Part shown: in pieces, positions 47,231-57,020 of the stretch
How the letters are laid out: every line of letters begins with the position of its first letter
Numbering within the stretch: position 1 is the first letter of the stretch
Assembly (NCBI RefSeq): GCF_003023845.1
Contig: NZ_PYFT01000001.1
Location: 1,984,001 to 2,048,000 of the forward strand
DNA from: Adhaeribacter arboris
Lineage (GTDB): Bacteria; Bacteroidota; Bacteroidia; Cytophagales; Hymenobacteraceae
Direction: 5' to 3'
Length of the DNA stretch: 64,000 nt
Position numbers and translations under genes: made by a program
The notes under the pieces: generated by a model
What the model saw: the letters and a program-made list of their open reading frames with translations, nothing else
Database searches by the model: none
What the model was told of the DNA's origin: nothing

Positions 47231-49920
47231 AAAAAAACCTACCTCCCGCTCCCCCGCAACCTCCCCGCTGGGCCGATAAATTACTCGCGTGGTTTTGTGC
47301 GCCGCACTTATTAGAAGAGTTACAAGGCGACCTGCACGAAGAATTTTATTTTCAGGCAGAACGCCTGGGTTACCGACGAGCTCGCTGGTTATACGTTCGG
47401 GAAGTACTCGGTTTTATGCGTCCGTTCGTGGTTAAACGCCAGCCTAATGCCTATACATCTATTTCTTATTCTTCCACCTCTTTCCTTCCATTGAGCATGA
47501 TTAAAAACTACTTCACCATTGCCTGGCGCAACCTTTGGCGCAACAAAGGTTACACTACCATTAACGTTGCCGGCCTCTCCGTTGCCTTCTGTATTTGCGT
47601 ATTTTTATTTCTAACGGCTTATTTGCAACTAACTTTCGATGCTTTTCATCAGGATAAAGACCGCATTTTTCAAACGTATTTCTTTGCCAATAATCCTGAT
47701 AGAATTACGCGCACCGGTAATATGCCGTTACCACTTGCTCCGGCTTTAAAATCAGAATACGAAGAAGTAGAAGCGGCGACCCGCGTTTTAACGAGCCGGC
47801 GAAGTTTAATAACCTACCAAGGCAAGCATTTTGACAAGGACGTAGTTTTTACTGATCCGGATTTTTTAAAAATATTTTCTTTTCCGCTAATCCAGGGTAA
47901 CCGGCAAAATGCTTTAAATAATAACAGTAGTATTCTGATCAGCCAAAGTGTGGCTCAGGCCATCTTCGGGACCGAAGATCCGATTGGTAAACTTTTACAA
48001 ATTACCACGGAAGGTAAACAAAAAGGATATTTAGTAAGCGGCATTCTGGCAGATGCTCCTTATAATTCTTCCATCCGGTTCGATGCCCTCGTCCGAATCG
48101 AAAATTCTCCCCATTACCTTTCCAACCAAACCAACTGGACAGCAAACTCCCACCAGGTATTTGTAAAATTAATTCCGCAGGTAAATCAGGCCACGTTTGA
48201 AAAACGGCTAAAACTATTTACTCAAAAGTACTTAGCGGAATATCTGCAGAGTTTGCAAAAAAAAGGCGCCAAACCCGATAGTAGAGGCGATATTTTTACC
48301 GTACGGTTACAACAACTTTCCCAGGTGCATTTTGATACCGCCATCTCCAACGGGCCGCCCATTGCTATTATTTACGCGCTGCTGGGCATGGCTTTTTTCA
48401 TTTTATTAATTGCCTGCATCAACTTCATTAATTTAAGTATTGCCCGTTCTTTTACCCGGGCCAAAGAAGTAGGCGTACGCAAGTACCTGGGAGCTTTAAA
48501 AAGCCAGCTTTTTGTGCAGATATGGAGCGAATCGGCCTTAATTTGTTTCATGGGGTTTGCTATTGGGGGCATTTTGGCTCATTTACTTTTACCGGAATTC
48601 AACGCCACCTTCGATACCCGGCTCCAGTTAGCTCATTTGCACCAACCCGGATTTTTAGCTTGGCTGCTGGGCATATTTATTTTAATAACTTTTATAGCGG
48701 GTGGGTATCCGGCCTGGTTAATGGCCCGGTTTAACGCTGTAGCCGTTTTAAAAGGAAAAATATCGCTTAAAAAGCCCGGGTTCTTACGTAATTCTTTGCT
48801 GGTTTCGCAGTTTGTCATGTCTTGCCTTTTAACCTGCTGTACCATCATCGCGCTGCAACAAGTAAAACACCTCCGGACTAAGCCGCTTGGTTTTGAAAAA
48901 GAACAGGTAATTAGCATCCCGGTAGGCACCCTGGCCGATGGCCGGCAAGTTTTGCAGCGGATGCGCAATAAACTGGCAAATGATCCTACTATTCTGGCCG
49001 TAACGGGTACGAGCGTAAACCTGGGAAGGGGCAAAGACCACGTTAGTTCCCGTTCCACCATGGGCCTAACCTATAAAGGCAAAGAAATTTCCTCGGACAT
49101 GCTCCTGATTGATTATGATTATTTAAAAACTTTACAAATTCCGCTTTTAGCTGGCCGGGATTTTAATCGGTCTTATCCCGCCGATTCGCTGGACCGGGTA
49201 ATTATCACCCAAAGTATGGTTGAAATGCTCGGCGAGAAGCAACCCGTAGGTACTTTTATTAAAGATGATGCCGACACCACGGGCGGCAAAATGCAGGTTA
49301 TTGGCGTAGTGCCCGATTTTCATTTATATTCTGCCGCCGAAGAAAAAAGACCAATCATGATGCATTTCTCTCAATCAGAACCAATCAATTACCTATTTGT
49401 GCGGGTATCGCCGCAAAGTTTAAAGAAAGCCATGAACAAGCTGCAGGAAATATGGCGGGAAGTAGCGCCCGGTTCGGAGTTTACCGGCTCGTTCCTCGAC
49501 GAAAATATTGATGCCTGGTATCAGAGCGAAGAAAAATTAGCCCAGATCTGCAGTTTAGCTTCGGTTATTGCCATTATTTTATCTTGTTCCGGATTATTTG
49601 CCGTGGCCTTGCTGCTAATGGAACAGCGTACCAAAGAAATAGGTATCCGCAAAGTACTGGGCGCCAGCGTAACCGACATTTTATTTATCTTGTCCCGGGA
49701 TTTTGTAAAAATGGTACTGATAGCCTTAACTATTGCTATACCCTTGGCTTGGTTTGGGATGCACCAATGGTTGAATAATTATACGTACCGAATTGAAATC
49801 AGCGCCTGGGTATTTGTAGGCGTTGGTTCGGCCGCAATTATTCTGGCCTTACTTACGGTTAGTTTCCAGAGCATAAAAGCCGCGTTAATGAATCCGGTGA
49901 AAAGTTTAAAAACGGAATAA
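47227..49920 (+). CDS. FtsX/MacB-like ABC transporter permease with N-terminal prefix domain
   Basis: An 897-residue membrane protein. Residues ~10-75 are the permease prefix domain that accompanies PadR-coupled permeases (RWADKLLAWFCAPHLLEELQ, GDLHEEFYFQ). The FtsX-like core has IKNYFTIAWRNLWRNKGYTT, a first helix AFCICVFLFLTAYLQL, a large MacB_PCD periplasmic domain, and helices around FFILLIACINFINLSIA, FLAWLLGIFILITFIAGGYP and the C-terminal half RTKEIGIRKVLGASVTDILF. No ATPase subunit is encoded nearby, so it must borrow one. Overlaps padR by four bases. Confidence 0.92.
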   Translation: MKKNLPPAPPQPPRWADKLLAWFCAPHLLEELQGDLHEEFYFQAERLGYRRARWLYVREVLGFMRPFVVKRQPNAYTSISYSSTSFLPLSMIKNYFTIAWRNLWRNKGYTTINVAGLSVAFCICVFLFLTAYLQLTFDAFHQDKDRIFQTYFFANNPDRITRTGNMPLPLAPALKSEYEEVEAATRVLTSRRSLITYQGKHFDKDVVFTDPDFLKIFSFPLIQGNRQNALNNNSSILISQSVAQAIFGTEDPIGKLLQITTEGKQKGYLVSGILADAPYNSSIRFDALVRIENSPHYLSNQTNWTANSHQVFVKLIPQVNQATFEKRLKLFTQKYLAEYLQSLQKKGAKPDSRGDIFTVRLQQLSQVHFDTAISNGPPIAIIYALLGMAFFILLIACINFINLSIARSFTRAKEVGVRKYLGALKSQLFVQIWSESALICFMGFAIGGILAHLLLPEFNATFDTRLQLAHLHQPGFLAWLLGIFILITFIAGGYPAWLMARFNAVAVLKGKISLKKPGFLRNSLLVSQFVMSCLLTCCTIIALQQVKHLRTKPLGFEKEQVISIPVGTLADGRQVLQRMRNKLANDPTILAVTGTSVNLGRGKDHVSSRSTMGLTYKGKEISSDMLLIDYDYLKTLQIPLLAGRDFNRSYPADSLDRVIITQSMVEMLGEKQPVGTFIKDDADTTGGKMQVIGVVPDFHLYSAAEEKRPIMMHFSQSEPINYLFVRVSPQSLKKAMNKLQEIWREVAPGSEFTGSFLDENIDAWYQSEEKLAQICSLASVIAIILSCSGLFAVALLLMEQRTKEIGIRKVLGASVTDILFILSRDFVKMVLIALTIAIPLAWFGMHQWLNNYTYRIEISAWVFVGVGSAAIILALLTVSFQSIKAALMNPVKSLKTE

Positions 49921-49964
49921 TCCAGGTAAATACTTTTCTATCCCGATAGCTACAGCATACTTCC

Positions 49965-49993
49965 GGAGACCGGCTTTTGGTAAGCCGGTCTCC
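49965..49993. terminator. Hairpin terminator between convergent genes
   Basis: A perfect 12-bp stem, ggagaccggctt / aagccggtctcc, with a 5-base loop just after the permease stop and before the acidic protein gene (minus). Confidence 0.8.
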
Positions 49994-50002
49994 GTTTATT
50001 TT

Positions 50003-50230
50003 CTAACTATTATCTTCGGTATCCTCGTCGGTATCGTTGGTGATTCCATCTATGGAATCGTCTACTCTATCGCCCCCGGCCACCTGGTCGCTTTCAGGAT
50101 CAGCGTCGGTTGCAGAGGTGGTATTGCTGTTGCGCAAATCTTCATCATCCCGGTTATAAGTTACATCGGTCTCAGCGGTACTTTGCTTTCGCTGATCAGA
50201 TTTAGTGTCTTTTTCTTTATTTTCTTCCAT
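50003..50230 (-). CDS. Small acidic disordered protein
   Basis: 75 residues dominated by Asp, Glu, Ser, Thr and Asn (for example DVTYNRDDEDLRNSNTT), with no hydrophobic core, so probably intrinsically disordered. I do not recognise a family. The first ATG gives the frame and a short upstream gap could hold a promoter. It may be a stress-related hydrophilin, but a chance ORF cannot be ruled out. Confidence 0.6.
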   Translation of the reverse strand: MEENKEKDTKSDQRKQSTAETDVTYNRDDEDLRNSNTTSATDADPESDQVAGGDRVDDSIDGITNDTDEDTEDNS

Positions 50231-50440
50231 AGTTTTATTTAGTTGTTAGTTTGTCTCATTTCGCCGGAGGGCTTATCTCCTTACGATATTAAAAACGGCT
50301 GGTTGAAGGAAGAAGGTAATTAAAAGAAAAATGACGGTGAGAGCTGTAGTGCTATTTGTTGCTTTCAATCTAATAAATACGGAAGAAATGAAAAATGGCT
50401 GTTGCAGTATCCGGTGGTTACGTAAATAACTTTCCGGTAA

Positions 50441-50671
50441 TCAAAGAATTTCTTGCGTTTCGAGCCAGAATCTACGTAAAGCATCAATCTCTTCAAATTC
50501 CAATGATTCTTCCGCCTCCGTTCTGGTTCTTCCGTCGTCCACGTAGGTAAATCGGCGACTGGAGCCCTCCTCTGGTTTTATGTTAAAGTCATAAGTGGTA
50601 GAACCCGTTTTAGTCACGGAAACATGACTACCATTTTCTAAGGTAAATTCGAGCGGAAAGTGTTTTGTCAT
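50441..50671 (-). CDS. Small uncharacterised protein
   Basis: 76 residues, starting MTKHFPLEFTLENGSHVSVT, with alternating strands (YDFNIKPEEGSSRRFTYVDD) and a C-terminal helix (IDALRRFWLETQEIL). It resembles short conserved Bacteroidota proteins of unknown role. Independent transcription is likely, as over 200 bp separate it from the acidic gene. Confidence 0.65.
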   Translation of the reverse strand: MTKHFPLEFTLENGSHVSVTKTGSTTYDFNIKPEEGSSRRFTYVDDGRTRTEAEESLEFEEIDALRRFWLETQEIL

Positions 50672-51140
50672 AAAAATTAGAATTTAAAATAGTTTGGATA
50701 AACGCAATGAAAATTCAGTGGATTCACTATAACGGTAGTGCCAAAAGGTAGAATTGGACAAGGAAAACAAATTAAATCCATGCTTACCCTTACGTATTAT
50801 ACGTATTTAACCCCGCTTAGATACTTGATTACCCATTCAAAACAACTTGCTTACCCAACCTGACGCATTAAAACAAATGGAATTTACTTGTTTGAGCCGG
50901 AACCCGCTAAATTGTTTTACTAAAAACCTCCATTCTGATTTATTAAATTATTAAAAAACCAAACCTTGCTTTCACCTCCAATTTTGCTCAAGTAAAATAA
51001 ACTTATGCTGAAATTCCGTTCCGGTATTTGCGGCATTCTGGCTACATTTACTTAACCCCGGTACTATACCATATTTGAAGTAATTGAGGTATTATTAGAA
51101 TACGTTTAACTAAACAACTATTTACAACCGATTAGAGAAC
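50672..51140. other. Divergent intergenic region
   Basis: About 470 AT-rich bases between the small protein (minus) and the secreted cupin (plus). No gene, hairpin or exact promoter box seen. Confidence 0.35.
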
Positions 51141-51575
51141 ATGAAAAACAATTTTTTGCGTTACTGCTGCCTGATTTTATTTTTTATAATTGTAACCCTA
51201 TTTTCGGCGCAGGCCCAAACATCAGAACCGGGCAAGTACATCCTAGAACACGATGCCCAGGTAGCCAATGAACAACCTGGACCACACGATGGCGGTGGAA
51301 AAAGCATTGGTTACAGCTTTTTTGACGATGTAAAAGATTACAAAACTGCTTTTAAGAAAAGAACCTTAAAACCCGGCTCCTCTATAGGTTACCATCTGCA
51401 GCAAGAAGACGAAATTTATTATATTCTGAGTGGTACCGGCGAAATGAAAATGAACGAAAAAACTTTTGCGGTGAAACCCGGCGATGCTATTCTAACCCGT
51501 CCCGGCAGCTCCCACGGTCTAACGCCTGATAAAAATTCAGAATTGACTCTGATAATTGTTTACCCGAAAAAATAA
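51141..51575 (+). CDS. Secreted small cupin protein
   Basis: A 144-residue protein with signal peptide ([16 protein letters not shown]). It is a single cupin domain: [40 protein letters not shown] and RPGSSHGL give cupin motifs 1 and 2, with a His from motif 1 and another in motif 2. Possible metal-binding periplasmic enzyme or sugar-binding protein; substrate unknown. It converges with the AraC gene. Confidence 0.88.
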   Translation: MKNNFLRYCCLILFFIIVTLFSAQAQTSEPGKYILEHDAQVANEQPGPHDGGGKSIGYSFFDDVKDYKTAFKKRTLKPGSSIGYHLQQEDEIYYILSGTGEMKMNEKTFAVKPGDAILTRPGSSHGLTPDKNSELTLIIVYPKK

Positions 51576-51663
51576 AATTAACTGGTTCGCCCTTAATTGC
51601 TGGTGCTTGAGCTAAAATGTAAGGCGGGTAAATATTAAACGGAAGCTGTAAATAAACCAAATA

Positions 51664-52671
51664 TTATAAAGAATAAGCGAGTGATTTTTTACCCATACTA
51701 GGTGAGTAACCAAACTTCTTTTTATAAGCGGCCGAAAAATGGCTAATATGGCTATACCCCACAAAATCGGCTACTTCGGAAATATTCATTATGTTGTTTT
51801 GCAATAAATCAGCGGCCGTTTGCATGCGTAAATGGTGAATGGCTTGGTAAACCGGGGTGCCGAATAACTTTTTGTAGCCATTTTTCAACTTAAACTCATT
51901 TAAACCAAACTGTTTGGCTAACTCGGCTAAGGTAATAGGCTTTAAATAGTTTTTCTGAATAAAAGCCTGAACCAGCTGCAACTTTTCCCGGTCCGCTTTA
52001 GGCAAACCGGCATCGGGTTTTAAATTACTAGTGGCCAAAACCTGTTCTATTTGCCAGGTAAACAGCTCCATAGCTTTCGCCTCCAGGTATAAGTGGCGGG
52101 TAGCTCCCTGCAAGGCACAGTGCTGAATATCCCGCAGCACCTGCTGAATACCAGTGGGCAAAGGAAGATCGGCTGGAGCTACTAAAAGCGGTTTTTTCAT
52201 TTCGATGGCTTCTAATACCGGCCCAAAACGAGGATCTGTTGCATCGAGCAATGATTTAAAAAATCTCATTTCATAGTTCAAGTGCACCGCCCGGAAAACT
52301 CCCTGGTTAAAATAATGATTAGAAGAAGCATTGGGCGTGTACAGTAAATTATGCCTTTGGTGCCCAGGAGCCGTATTTTGATAAATCCCGGTAAAATGCG
52401 AACTAAAACTGCCTTCCAGCACAAAAACGGAACTAACTTCTTCCTGGGCTGTCTGGTTGGTTATCCGAAGGTCATTTTTAAGTTCAAAAACCATATCCAG
52501 TAAAGTAATATGCGGCATCCGGACTTCCTTAAAAGTGCAGGTACCATTATTAACTTCCGAAAAATGCGTTTCCTTAACTACGTACCGCGGCGATTGCTGC
52601 CGGTACTGATGGACCGGCTCAGAGAAATGCTCCAGAAAATTATCAATATCGGTTACCGTTACTTTATCCAT
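51664..52671 (-). CDS. AraC-family transcriptional regulator
   Basis: A 335-residue regulator. The N-terminal ~230 residues form a ligand-sensing region without a named family (TCTFKEVRMPHITLLDMVFE), and the C-terminal double HTH spans ~235-330: PITLAELAKQFGLNEFKLKN, YKKLFGTPVYQAIHHLRMQT, ISEVADFVGYSHISHFSAAY and FGYSPS. Start ATG is 82 bases from the divergently transcribed cupin membrane gene, so it likely controls that gene and itself from the shared spacer. Confidence 0.95.
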   Translation of the reverse strand: MDKVTVTDIDNFLEHFSEPVHQYRQQSPRYVVKETHFSEVNNGTCTFKEVRMPHITLLDMVFELKNDLRITNQTAQEEVSSVFVLEGSFSSHFTGIYQNTAPGHQRHNLLYTPNASSNHYFNQGVFRAVHLNYEMRFFKSLLDATDPRFGPVLEAIEMKKPLLVAPADLPLPTGIQQVLRDIQHCALQGATRHLYLEAKAMELFTWQIEQVLATSNLKPDAGLPKADREKLQLVQAFIQKNYLKPITLAELAKQFGLNEFKLKNGYKKLFGTPVYQAIHHLRMQTAADLLQNNIMNISEVADFVGYSHISHFSAAYKKKFGYSPSMGKKSLAYSL

Positions 52672-52690
52672 TTTGCATAAATATGAATCC

Positions 52691-52731
52691 GTTTATCGTA
52701 AACCTTCCCGGGCAGATGCTCTTTAATTTTG
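52691..52731. promoter_or_regulatory. Shared AraC/cupin control region
   Basis: The spacer holds an inverted repeat gtttatcgtaaac (52691-52703) and, on the plus strand, TAATTTTG (52724-52731), a perfect match to the Bacteroidota -7 consensus TAnnTTTG, 22 bases before the cupin ATG. The repeat lies where an AraC-type activator would bind. The -33 TTG is not clear. Confidence 0.45.
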
Positions 52732-52753
52732 TAAACAGTTAAACAGATACAAA

Positions 52754-53539
52754 ATGACAACTCTACCCACTACTTCACTCAACCTAAAAACTACCACCCC
52801 CAGCTTCCTGGCGCAGCTAGGTTTACTCGTAATCTGCTATCCGGCAGGAGGTTACCTGTTATGGAAAAGTAATACTAAATTATGGAAAAAAGCAATTGCT
52901 TTCACCCTGACCTTACCTATTTTTCTGCTGTTATTCAGTTACTTCGGTATTTTGCTTTTTGCTTCCTTTCTGCCGGACTTAGATACTTCTCCCGTTAACC
53001 GGCCTGACCGCACCATTACCAACACCATGGGCGATTACACGGTTACTTTTTTAAAAACCAACCTGGAAACTAAAGGCGCTTACGAATTAGTAAAAGTAAA
53101 TTTAGCTCCGAAAGGGGGCAACGATTGGCACTACCATAAAGCCTTTGTCGAAAAATTTCACGTGCTAGAGGGTGAACTTAAAATTGGGATGGAAGGAAAT
53201 GAATTAACCTTACGAGCGGGTCAACGCGCCGAAGCGCCGGCGGAAGCCATGCATAAGTTTTATAACACTTCTAGTAAACCGGTAATTTTTACCGTAGAAA
53301 TTAACCCGGGTCGTAGTTTCGAAAAAACGTTGCGGATTGGGTATGGCCTGGGCAATACCGGCCAGTCGGATAAAGACGGCATGCCTAACAATCCCTGGCA
53401 CTTGCTGCTGCTACTGGGTTACAGCGAAAGTTTTTTACCTATTTTACCCGGCTTTATTCAGGAACCTTTATTTCCGGCTCTGGCTAAAATTGCCCAATGG
53501 AAAGGGGAAGGTAAAGCCTTGGAAAAATTTTATAAGTAA
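52754..53539 (+). CDS. Membrane-anchored cupin protein
   Basis: A 261-residue protein with two hydrophobic segments near the N-terminus (LAQLGLLVICYPAGGYLLW and AIAFTLTLPIFLLLFSYFGI) and a cupin at ~95-185: GGNDWHYHKAFVEKFHVLEG gives the HxH and Glu metal ligands, and APAEAMHKFYN the second motif. The C-terminus is hydrophobic again (NPWHLLLLLGYSESFLPILP). Likely a metal-dependent surface or periplasmic domain on a membrane stalk. It is divergent from the AraC gene, probably its target. Confidence 0.82.
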   Translation: MTTLPTTSLNLKTTTPSFLAQLGLLVICYPAGGYLLWKSNTKLWKKAIAFTLTLPIFLLLFSYFGILLFASFLPDLDTSPVNRPDRTITNTMGDYTVTFLKTNLETKGAYELVKVNLAPKGGNDWHYHKAFVEKFHVLEGELKIGMEGNELTLRAGQRAEAPAEAMHKFYNTSSKPVIFTVEINPGRSFEKTLRIGYGLGNTGQSDKDGMPNNPWHLLLLLGYSESFLPILPGFIQEPLFPALAKIAQWKGEGKALEKFYK

Positions 53540-53951
53540 CAGACGTATTTCCACTTAAACCAAAGTTTTTCTTGAGGAGTGAGAACCCTTACGTTCTTTA
53601 ATATAAAAGCCGGCGCGAGGCTACTATCTGGTAGGCTTCCATCTTGGCAAAGTGGTAAGCTCTTGCTTTTCATGTTCATAAATCAAAGATCCATTTGCTT
53701 TGACTTCAAAATTTTCAGCTCTACTTGTTTAATAATCGCTGGCTGTAAATTTTTTTGATTAAACAAGTAATTAACTGATTGTCAGAAATAAAAAGTAAAA
53801 ATTAAGCAATACTACCTATATAAATGAGTAATAGCCCTTATTCTGGCTCGCTCCTTAACCTGCTACCTTTGTGTTGTTCTAAATGCTAAAAATTATTTCT
53901 TAAATCATAAAAAAGAAAACCCTATTCTCCTTCTTCAAAAACTTAAAAACC
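53540..53951. other. Upstream region of the first paralogous lipoprotein
   Basis: The stretch 53812-53880 is similar to 57440-57508 upstream of the paralogue and carries TACCTTTG at 53864-53871 (see promoter entry). The rest has no gene that I can support. Confidence 0.5.
53864..53871 (+). promoter_or_regulatory. TAnnTTTG -7 box, first paralogue
   Basis: TACCTTTG is a perfect Bacteroidota -7 match, 80 bases before the lipoprotein ATG. It lies at the end of a ~70-bp block (tacctatataaatgagtaat and on) that is conserved upstream of the second paralogue. A clear -33 TTG at the usual spacing was not found. Confidence 0.6.
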
Positions 53952-54548
53952 ATGAAAAATAAAAATCTGCAAAATTTAGTAAACAAAGCTATTTTATCGG
54001 CTTTATTGGTGGTAGTAACTTTTATGCTGCCTTCTTGTTTTCTTTTCGGTAACGACGACGACGAGGAGGATCCTAAACCGGATACTCCTCGCTCGGAAGT
54101 GCCCACCATTCTAGCTAAAAAATGGCTCGCCGGCCAATTCTCCATGACGGAGTTCTGGCAGTACGACGGCACATATTCCGGTAATGCTTTTGAGGCGGGC
54201 TTGGCTTTCGACTTTCAACCGAACGGCGATTGCGAGTTTTACCTGGTTGCCGGCGGCACTACGTACGGCTGCCGTACCGAACTTTTGGTGTACAAGAAAG
54301 GTACCGTGCAGTTTAACCAGGATAACCAGTCTTTTACTTTTTACCCTACCGAAGGCAGAAGCCGGGGATTTTACCGCGGTTGTGCTTCTTCTTTTAAGAA
54401 CTACGATCAGAAGACCGAACAGAAAGATCTTAAGCCCGAAATTTATTACTATACTTTACAGAAAGACAGCAACGGCCAGGATCAACTCGTAACGCGTTTT
54501 GAGCCGAATAGTACTTCTACCACTACCTTCCGGACGGTTAACTGGTAA
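53952..54548 (+). CDS. Lipoprotein, paralogue of the 57.6-kb gene
   Basis: 198 residues with a lipobox (TFMLPSC) followed by an acidic linker NDDDEEDPKPDTPR. The folded part shares with the 57609 protein: KxWxxGQFxxTEFWxY, FQPNGDCEFY, LLVYKKGTVQF, FTFYPTEG, NYDQK and a C-terminal Trp. Beta-rich, lipocalin-like in feel, but I do not recognise a family. Predicted surface or periplasmic; duplicated together with its promoter. Confidence 0.8.
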   Translation: MKNKNLQNLVNKAILSALLVVVTFMLPSCFLFGNDDDEEDPKPDTPRSEVPTILAKKWLAGQFSMTEFWQYDGTYSGNAFEAGLAFDFQPNGDCEFYLVAGGTTYGCRTELLVYKKGTVQFNQDNQSFTFYPTEGRSRGFYRGCASSFKNYDQKTEQKDLKPEIYYYTLQKDSNGQDQLVTRFEPNSTSTTTFRTVNW

Positions 54549-54605
54549 TAAATTTAATTGTCGGTTATTCTTGCTGGAAGCAACCGGCTTTTTAGAGAAG
54601 ATATT

Positions 54606-54670
54606 AGTAAGCCAAACTCTGGCGGGATGAACCAATGAATTAAGTTCCTTCCGCCAGAGTTTGGCTTACT
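54606..54670. terminator. 20-bp perfect hairpin
   Basis: Arms 54606-54625 and 54651-54670 are perfectly complementary, with a 25-base loop and a T-rich end (attttttacc). It ends the lipoprotein transcript and may also serve the opposite strand. Confidence 0.85.
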
Positions 54671-54947
54671 ATTTTTTACCTTGTGTTACTACTTGAGCTC
54701 TTAAGGTTAGTGCGAACGAAAATTCGTTTTAAGATATAAAATGCGGCAACTTAGTTTTGTCAGGAAAACGGAAAGGTTTATCAAAAGTGATGAAAAAAGC
54801 CACTGGCTACGTGTACAGTTTGGTCGAGCGTAAATACGTGTATTTTATTCTAAATGGAAAGGCGCTCTTAAAAATTGTTTTACTATCTAAGCTTTAAACT
54901 CTTCTTTTTTAGAAGCGAAGAATTTATGCCGCAGTGTTGGACACATT

Positions 54948-57020
54948 TTACGGATTATGAATGGCTTTTTTTGGAAAGTAAACTTTAAAGGTCGACCCTT
55001 CTCCAACTTTACTTTGTACTTCAATTGTACCTCCGGCATTATCTATGATTTTTTTAACCATGTATAACCCAATACCAGCACCTTCTACGTGATCGTGTAA
55101 GCGCATAAACATGGTAAAGAGTTTATGCTCCTGCGCTAAATTAAATCCTAAACCATTATCTTGAACGGTAAGTACTTTAAATTCAGTGGTTTCAGAAAAA
55201 TCAATCCGTACGCGCGGAGCCCGGTCGGGAGCGTGGTATTTAAGGGCATTAGAAAGTAAATTATAAATAATACTGCGCAGGTTCTTTTCCGAAAATTGAA
55301 GGGTAGCCTCAGGAACTACCTCTACTCTAATCTGCGCCTGGGTGGCCTGAATGTCGGGGTAAAGATCTAGTTGCACATCTTTAATCAGGTCCACCAAGTT
55401 TATTTGCGAAGCTTCCAGGAGGCTTTCCTTCTGTAGTTTGGTAATATCCGTTAAATGGTGAATGGTGTGTTTAAAGCGCTGAACAGATTCTAAAACCAGA
55501 TGCACAATTTCCTGGATTAGCTCTGACCAAGAATTTTCCTTGGACAACTGCCGCCGCAAAAGGCCAATTAATCCTTCAATGTTGAGAATAGGAGCTTTCA
55601 GATCATGGGAGGCGGTATAAATAAAATTATCTAAATCTACGTTGGTACGCGATAGCTGCCGGTTAATCTTTTGCAAACCTTCGTTCGCCAGCGCTAATTC
55701 CTGGGCCAGAGATTTAGCTTGCTGCTCACTTTCCTGCAAGGCTTTCCTAGCCTCTACCTGCGACGTTATATCGGTTACCATGGTATAAAAGCCGGCTACT
55801 TTTCCCTCCTGAATATCCGGCACATAATCCACACGAATATGCTTAACAAAATCATCCCGGTAAGGCATTTTGGCTTCAAAGGTTAGCCGCTCGCCCTGTA
55901 AAGCGCGTATAATTTTATCTTTCACTGTCTGGTAAGCCTTCTCTCCAACTACTTCGCGCACCGGCCGGCCCAGCAGTTCTTCGGGGTTTTGCAAAAACCA
56001 ATCTTTGTACGCCTGATTCGCAAACCGGTATTTTTCTTCTTTATCTAAGTATCCCACTAAAACCGGCAAGGCATCGGTTACCAGTCGTAATTGGTGAGCG
56101 CTTGCTTCAGCGGCTTTCCGGGATTTGATTTGATCCGTAACATCAAAAGCAAAAATTAAAAGACCATCCACCTGGTTTTGCACGGAGTAACGCGCCTGCA
56201 CGATGTAGTTAAAGTAATGATTTTCCAGCCTGCCGTCGGGCTCGCGTAATAAAGGAATAAGTAAGCCCCGCTCTTCGTAGGATTGGCCGGTTTCGTATAC
56301 TTCCCGAATCCGGCGGTAAAGGGGATGTTTTTCCTTTTCGGCAAAATTTCCCATAAAAGGTTTGCCTAATTGCTGAAACCCCATGGCCAATTGCTGGTAA
56401 GTAGGATTTATGAACTCATAAACGAGGTCCGGCCCATCCAGAATACAAATGGCAACGGGTGCCTGCCTGAATAAACTTTCCAACCGATGTCTAATCTGCT
56501 CGGCTCCGCGGAGAGCCTCCTGTTCCCGTCTTAAACTGTCGCGTAGTTGTTCTTCCACTTGTAGCTTTGGAGTTACATTAATTACCGAGTGGATGAGGTA
56601 GCGTACCTGTCCGTTGGTACCGAGTACCGGCGTGTGGCGGATTTGCCAGTAATGGGTTATAAACGCACCTGGCTGATGCGGGTCCGGGGCATCAAAACTT
56701 ACCCGTTCCATTTCGTGCGGTTGTCCGGTGGCTAGTACTTGTTCCAGAGAGGCTTGCAAATTATTTATCGCATTCACCTCGCGAGTGGCCGGACTGTTAG
56801 CCAGAGCTTCCAAAAAGTGATTACCTAGTAAACACTCTTTTTGCGCTTGGGTAGCCGTATAATAATCGTTGCTGATAGCCTCCACCACCAAGTCGGGGGA
56901 TAGCAATACGTTAGCCCCCGGCAGGGCAATAAAAACGGACTCAAGATCATGGAACAGTCCATCCGTAGACCCTCCCCCCGGCGTAACCGACCCAATAGGT
57001 TTTGCGTCCTTGTTCAACAT
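54948..57020 (-). CDS. Soluble PAS-domain histidine kinase
   Basis: A 690-residue kinase without membrane segments. Three PAS-type domains at ~25-155, ~180-295 and ~305-425 (LDGPDLVYEFINPTYQQLAM; LPVLVGYLDKEEKYRFANQA; YTMVTDITSQVEARKALQES) precede a coiled coil. The phosphoacceptor is in YTASHDLKAPILNIEGLIGL, then LLSNALKYHAPDRA, DNGLGF and GAGIGLYMVKKII. The core resembles the kinase at 40.1 kb. It is flanked by the two paralogous secreted proteins on the other strand and lacks a neighbouring response regulator. Confidence 0.94.
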   Translation of the reverse strand: MLNKDAKPIGSVTPGGGSTDGLFHDLESVFIALPGANVLLSPDLVVEAISNDYYTATQAQKECLLGNHFLEALANSPATREVNAINNLQASLEQVLATGQPHEMERVSFDAPDPHQPGAFITHYWQIRHTPVLGTNGQVRYLIHSVINVTPKLQVEEQLRDSLRREQEALRGAEQIRHRLESLFRQAPVAICILDGPDLVYEFINPTYQQLAMGFQQLGKPFMGNFAEKEKHPLYRRIREVYETGQSYEERGLLIPLLREPDGRLENHYFNYIVQARYSVQNQVDGLLIFAFDVTDQIKSRKAAEASAHQLRLVTDALPVLVGYLDKEEKYRFANQAYKDWFLQNPEELLGRPVREVVGEKAYQTVKDKIIRALQGERLTFEAKMPYRDDFVKHIRVDYVPDIQEGKVAGFYTMVTDITSQVEARKALQESEQQAKSLAQELALANEGLQKINRQLSRTNVDLDNFIYTASHDLKAPILNIEGLIGLLRRQLSKENSWSELIQEIVHLVLESVQRFKHTIHHLTDITKLQKESLLEASQINLVDLIKDVQLDLYPDIQATQAQIRVEVVPEATLQFSEKNLRSIIYNLLSNALKYHAPDRAPRVRIDFSETTEFKVLTVQDNGLGFNLAQEHKLFTMFMRLHDHVEGAGIGLYMVKKIIDNAGGTIEVQSKVGEGSTFKVYFPKKAIHNP

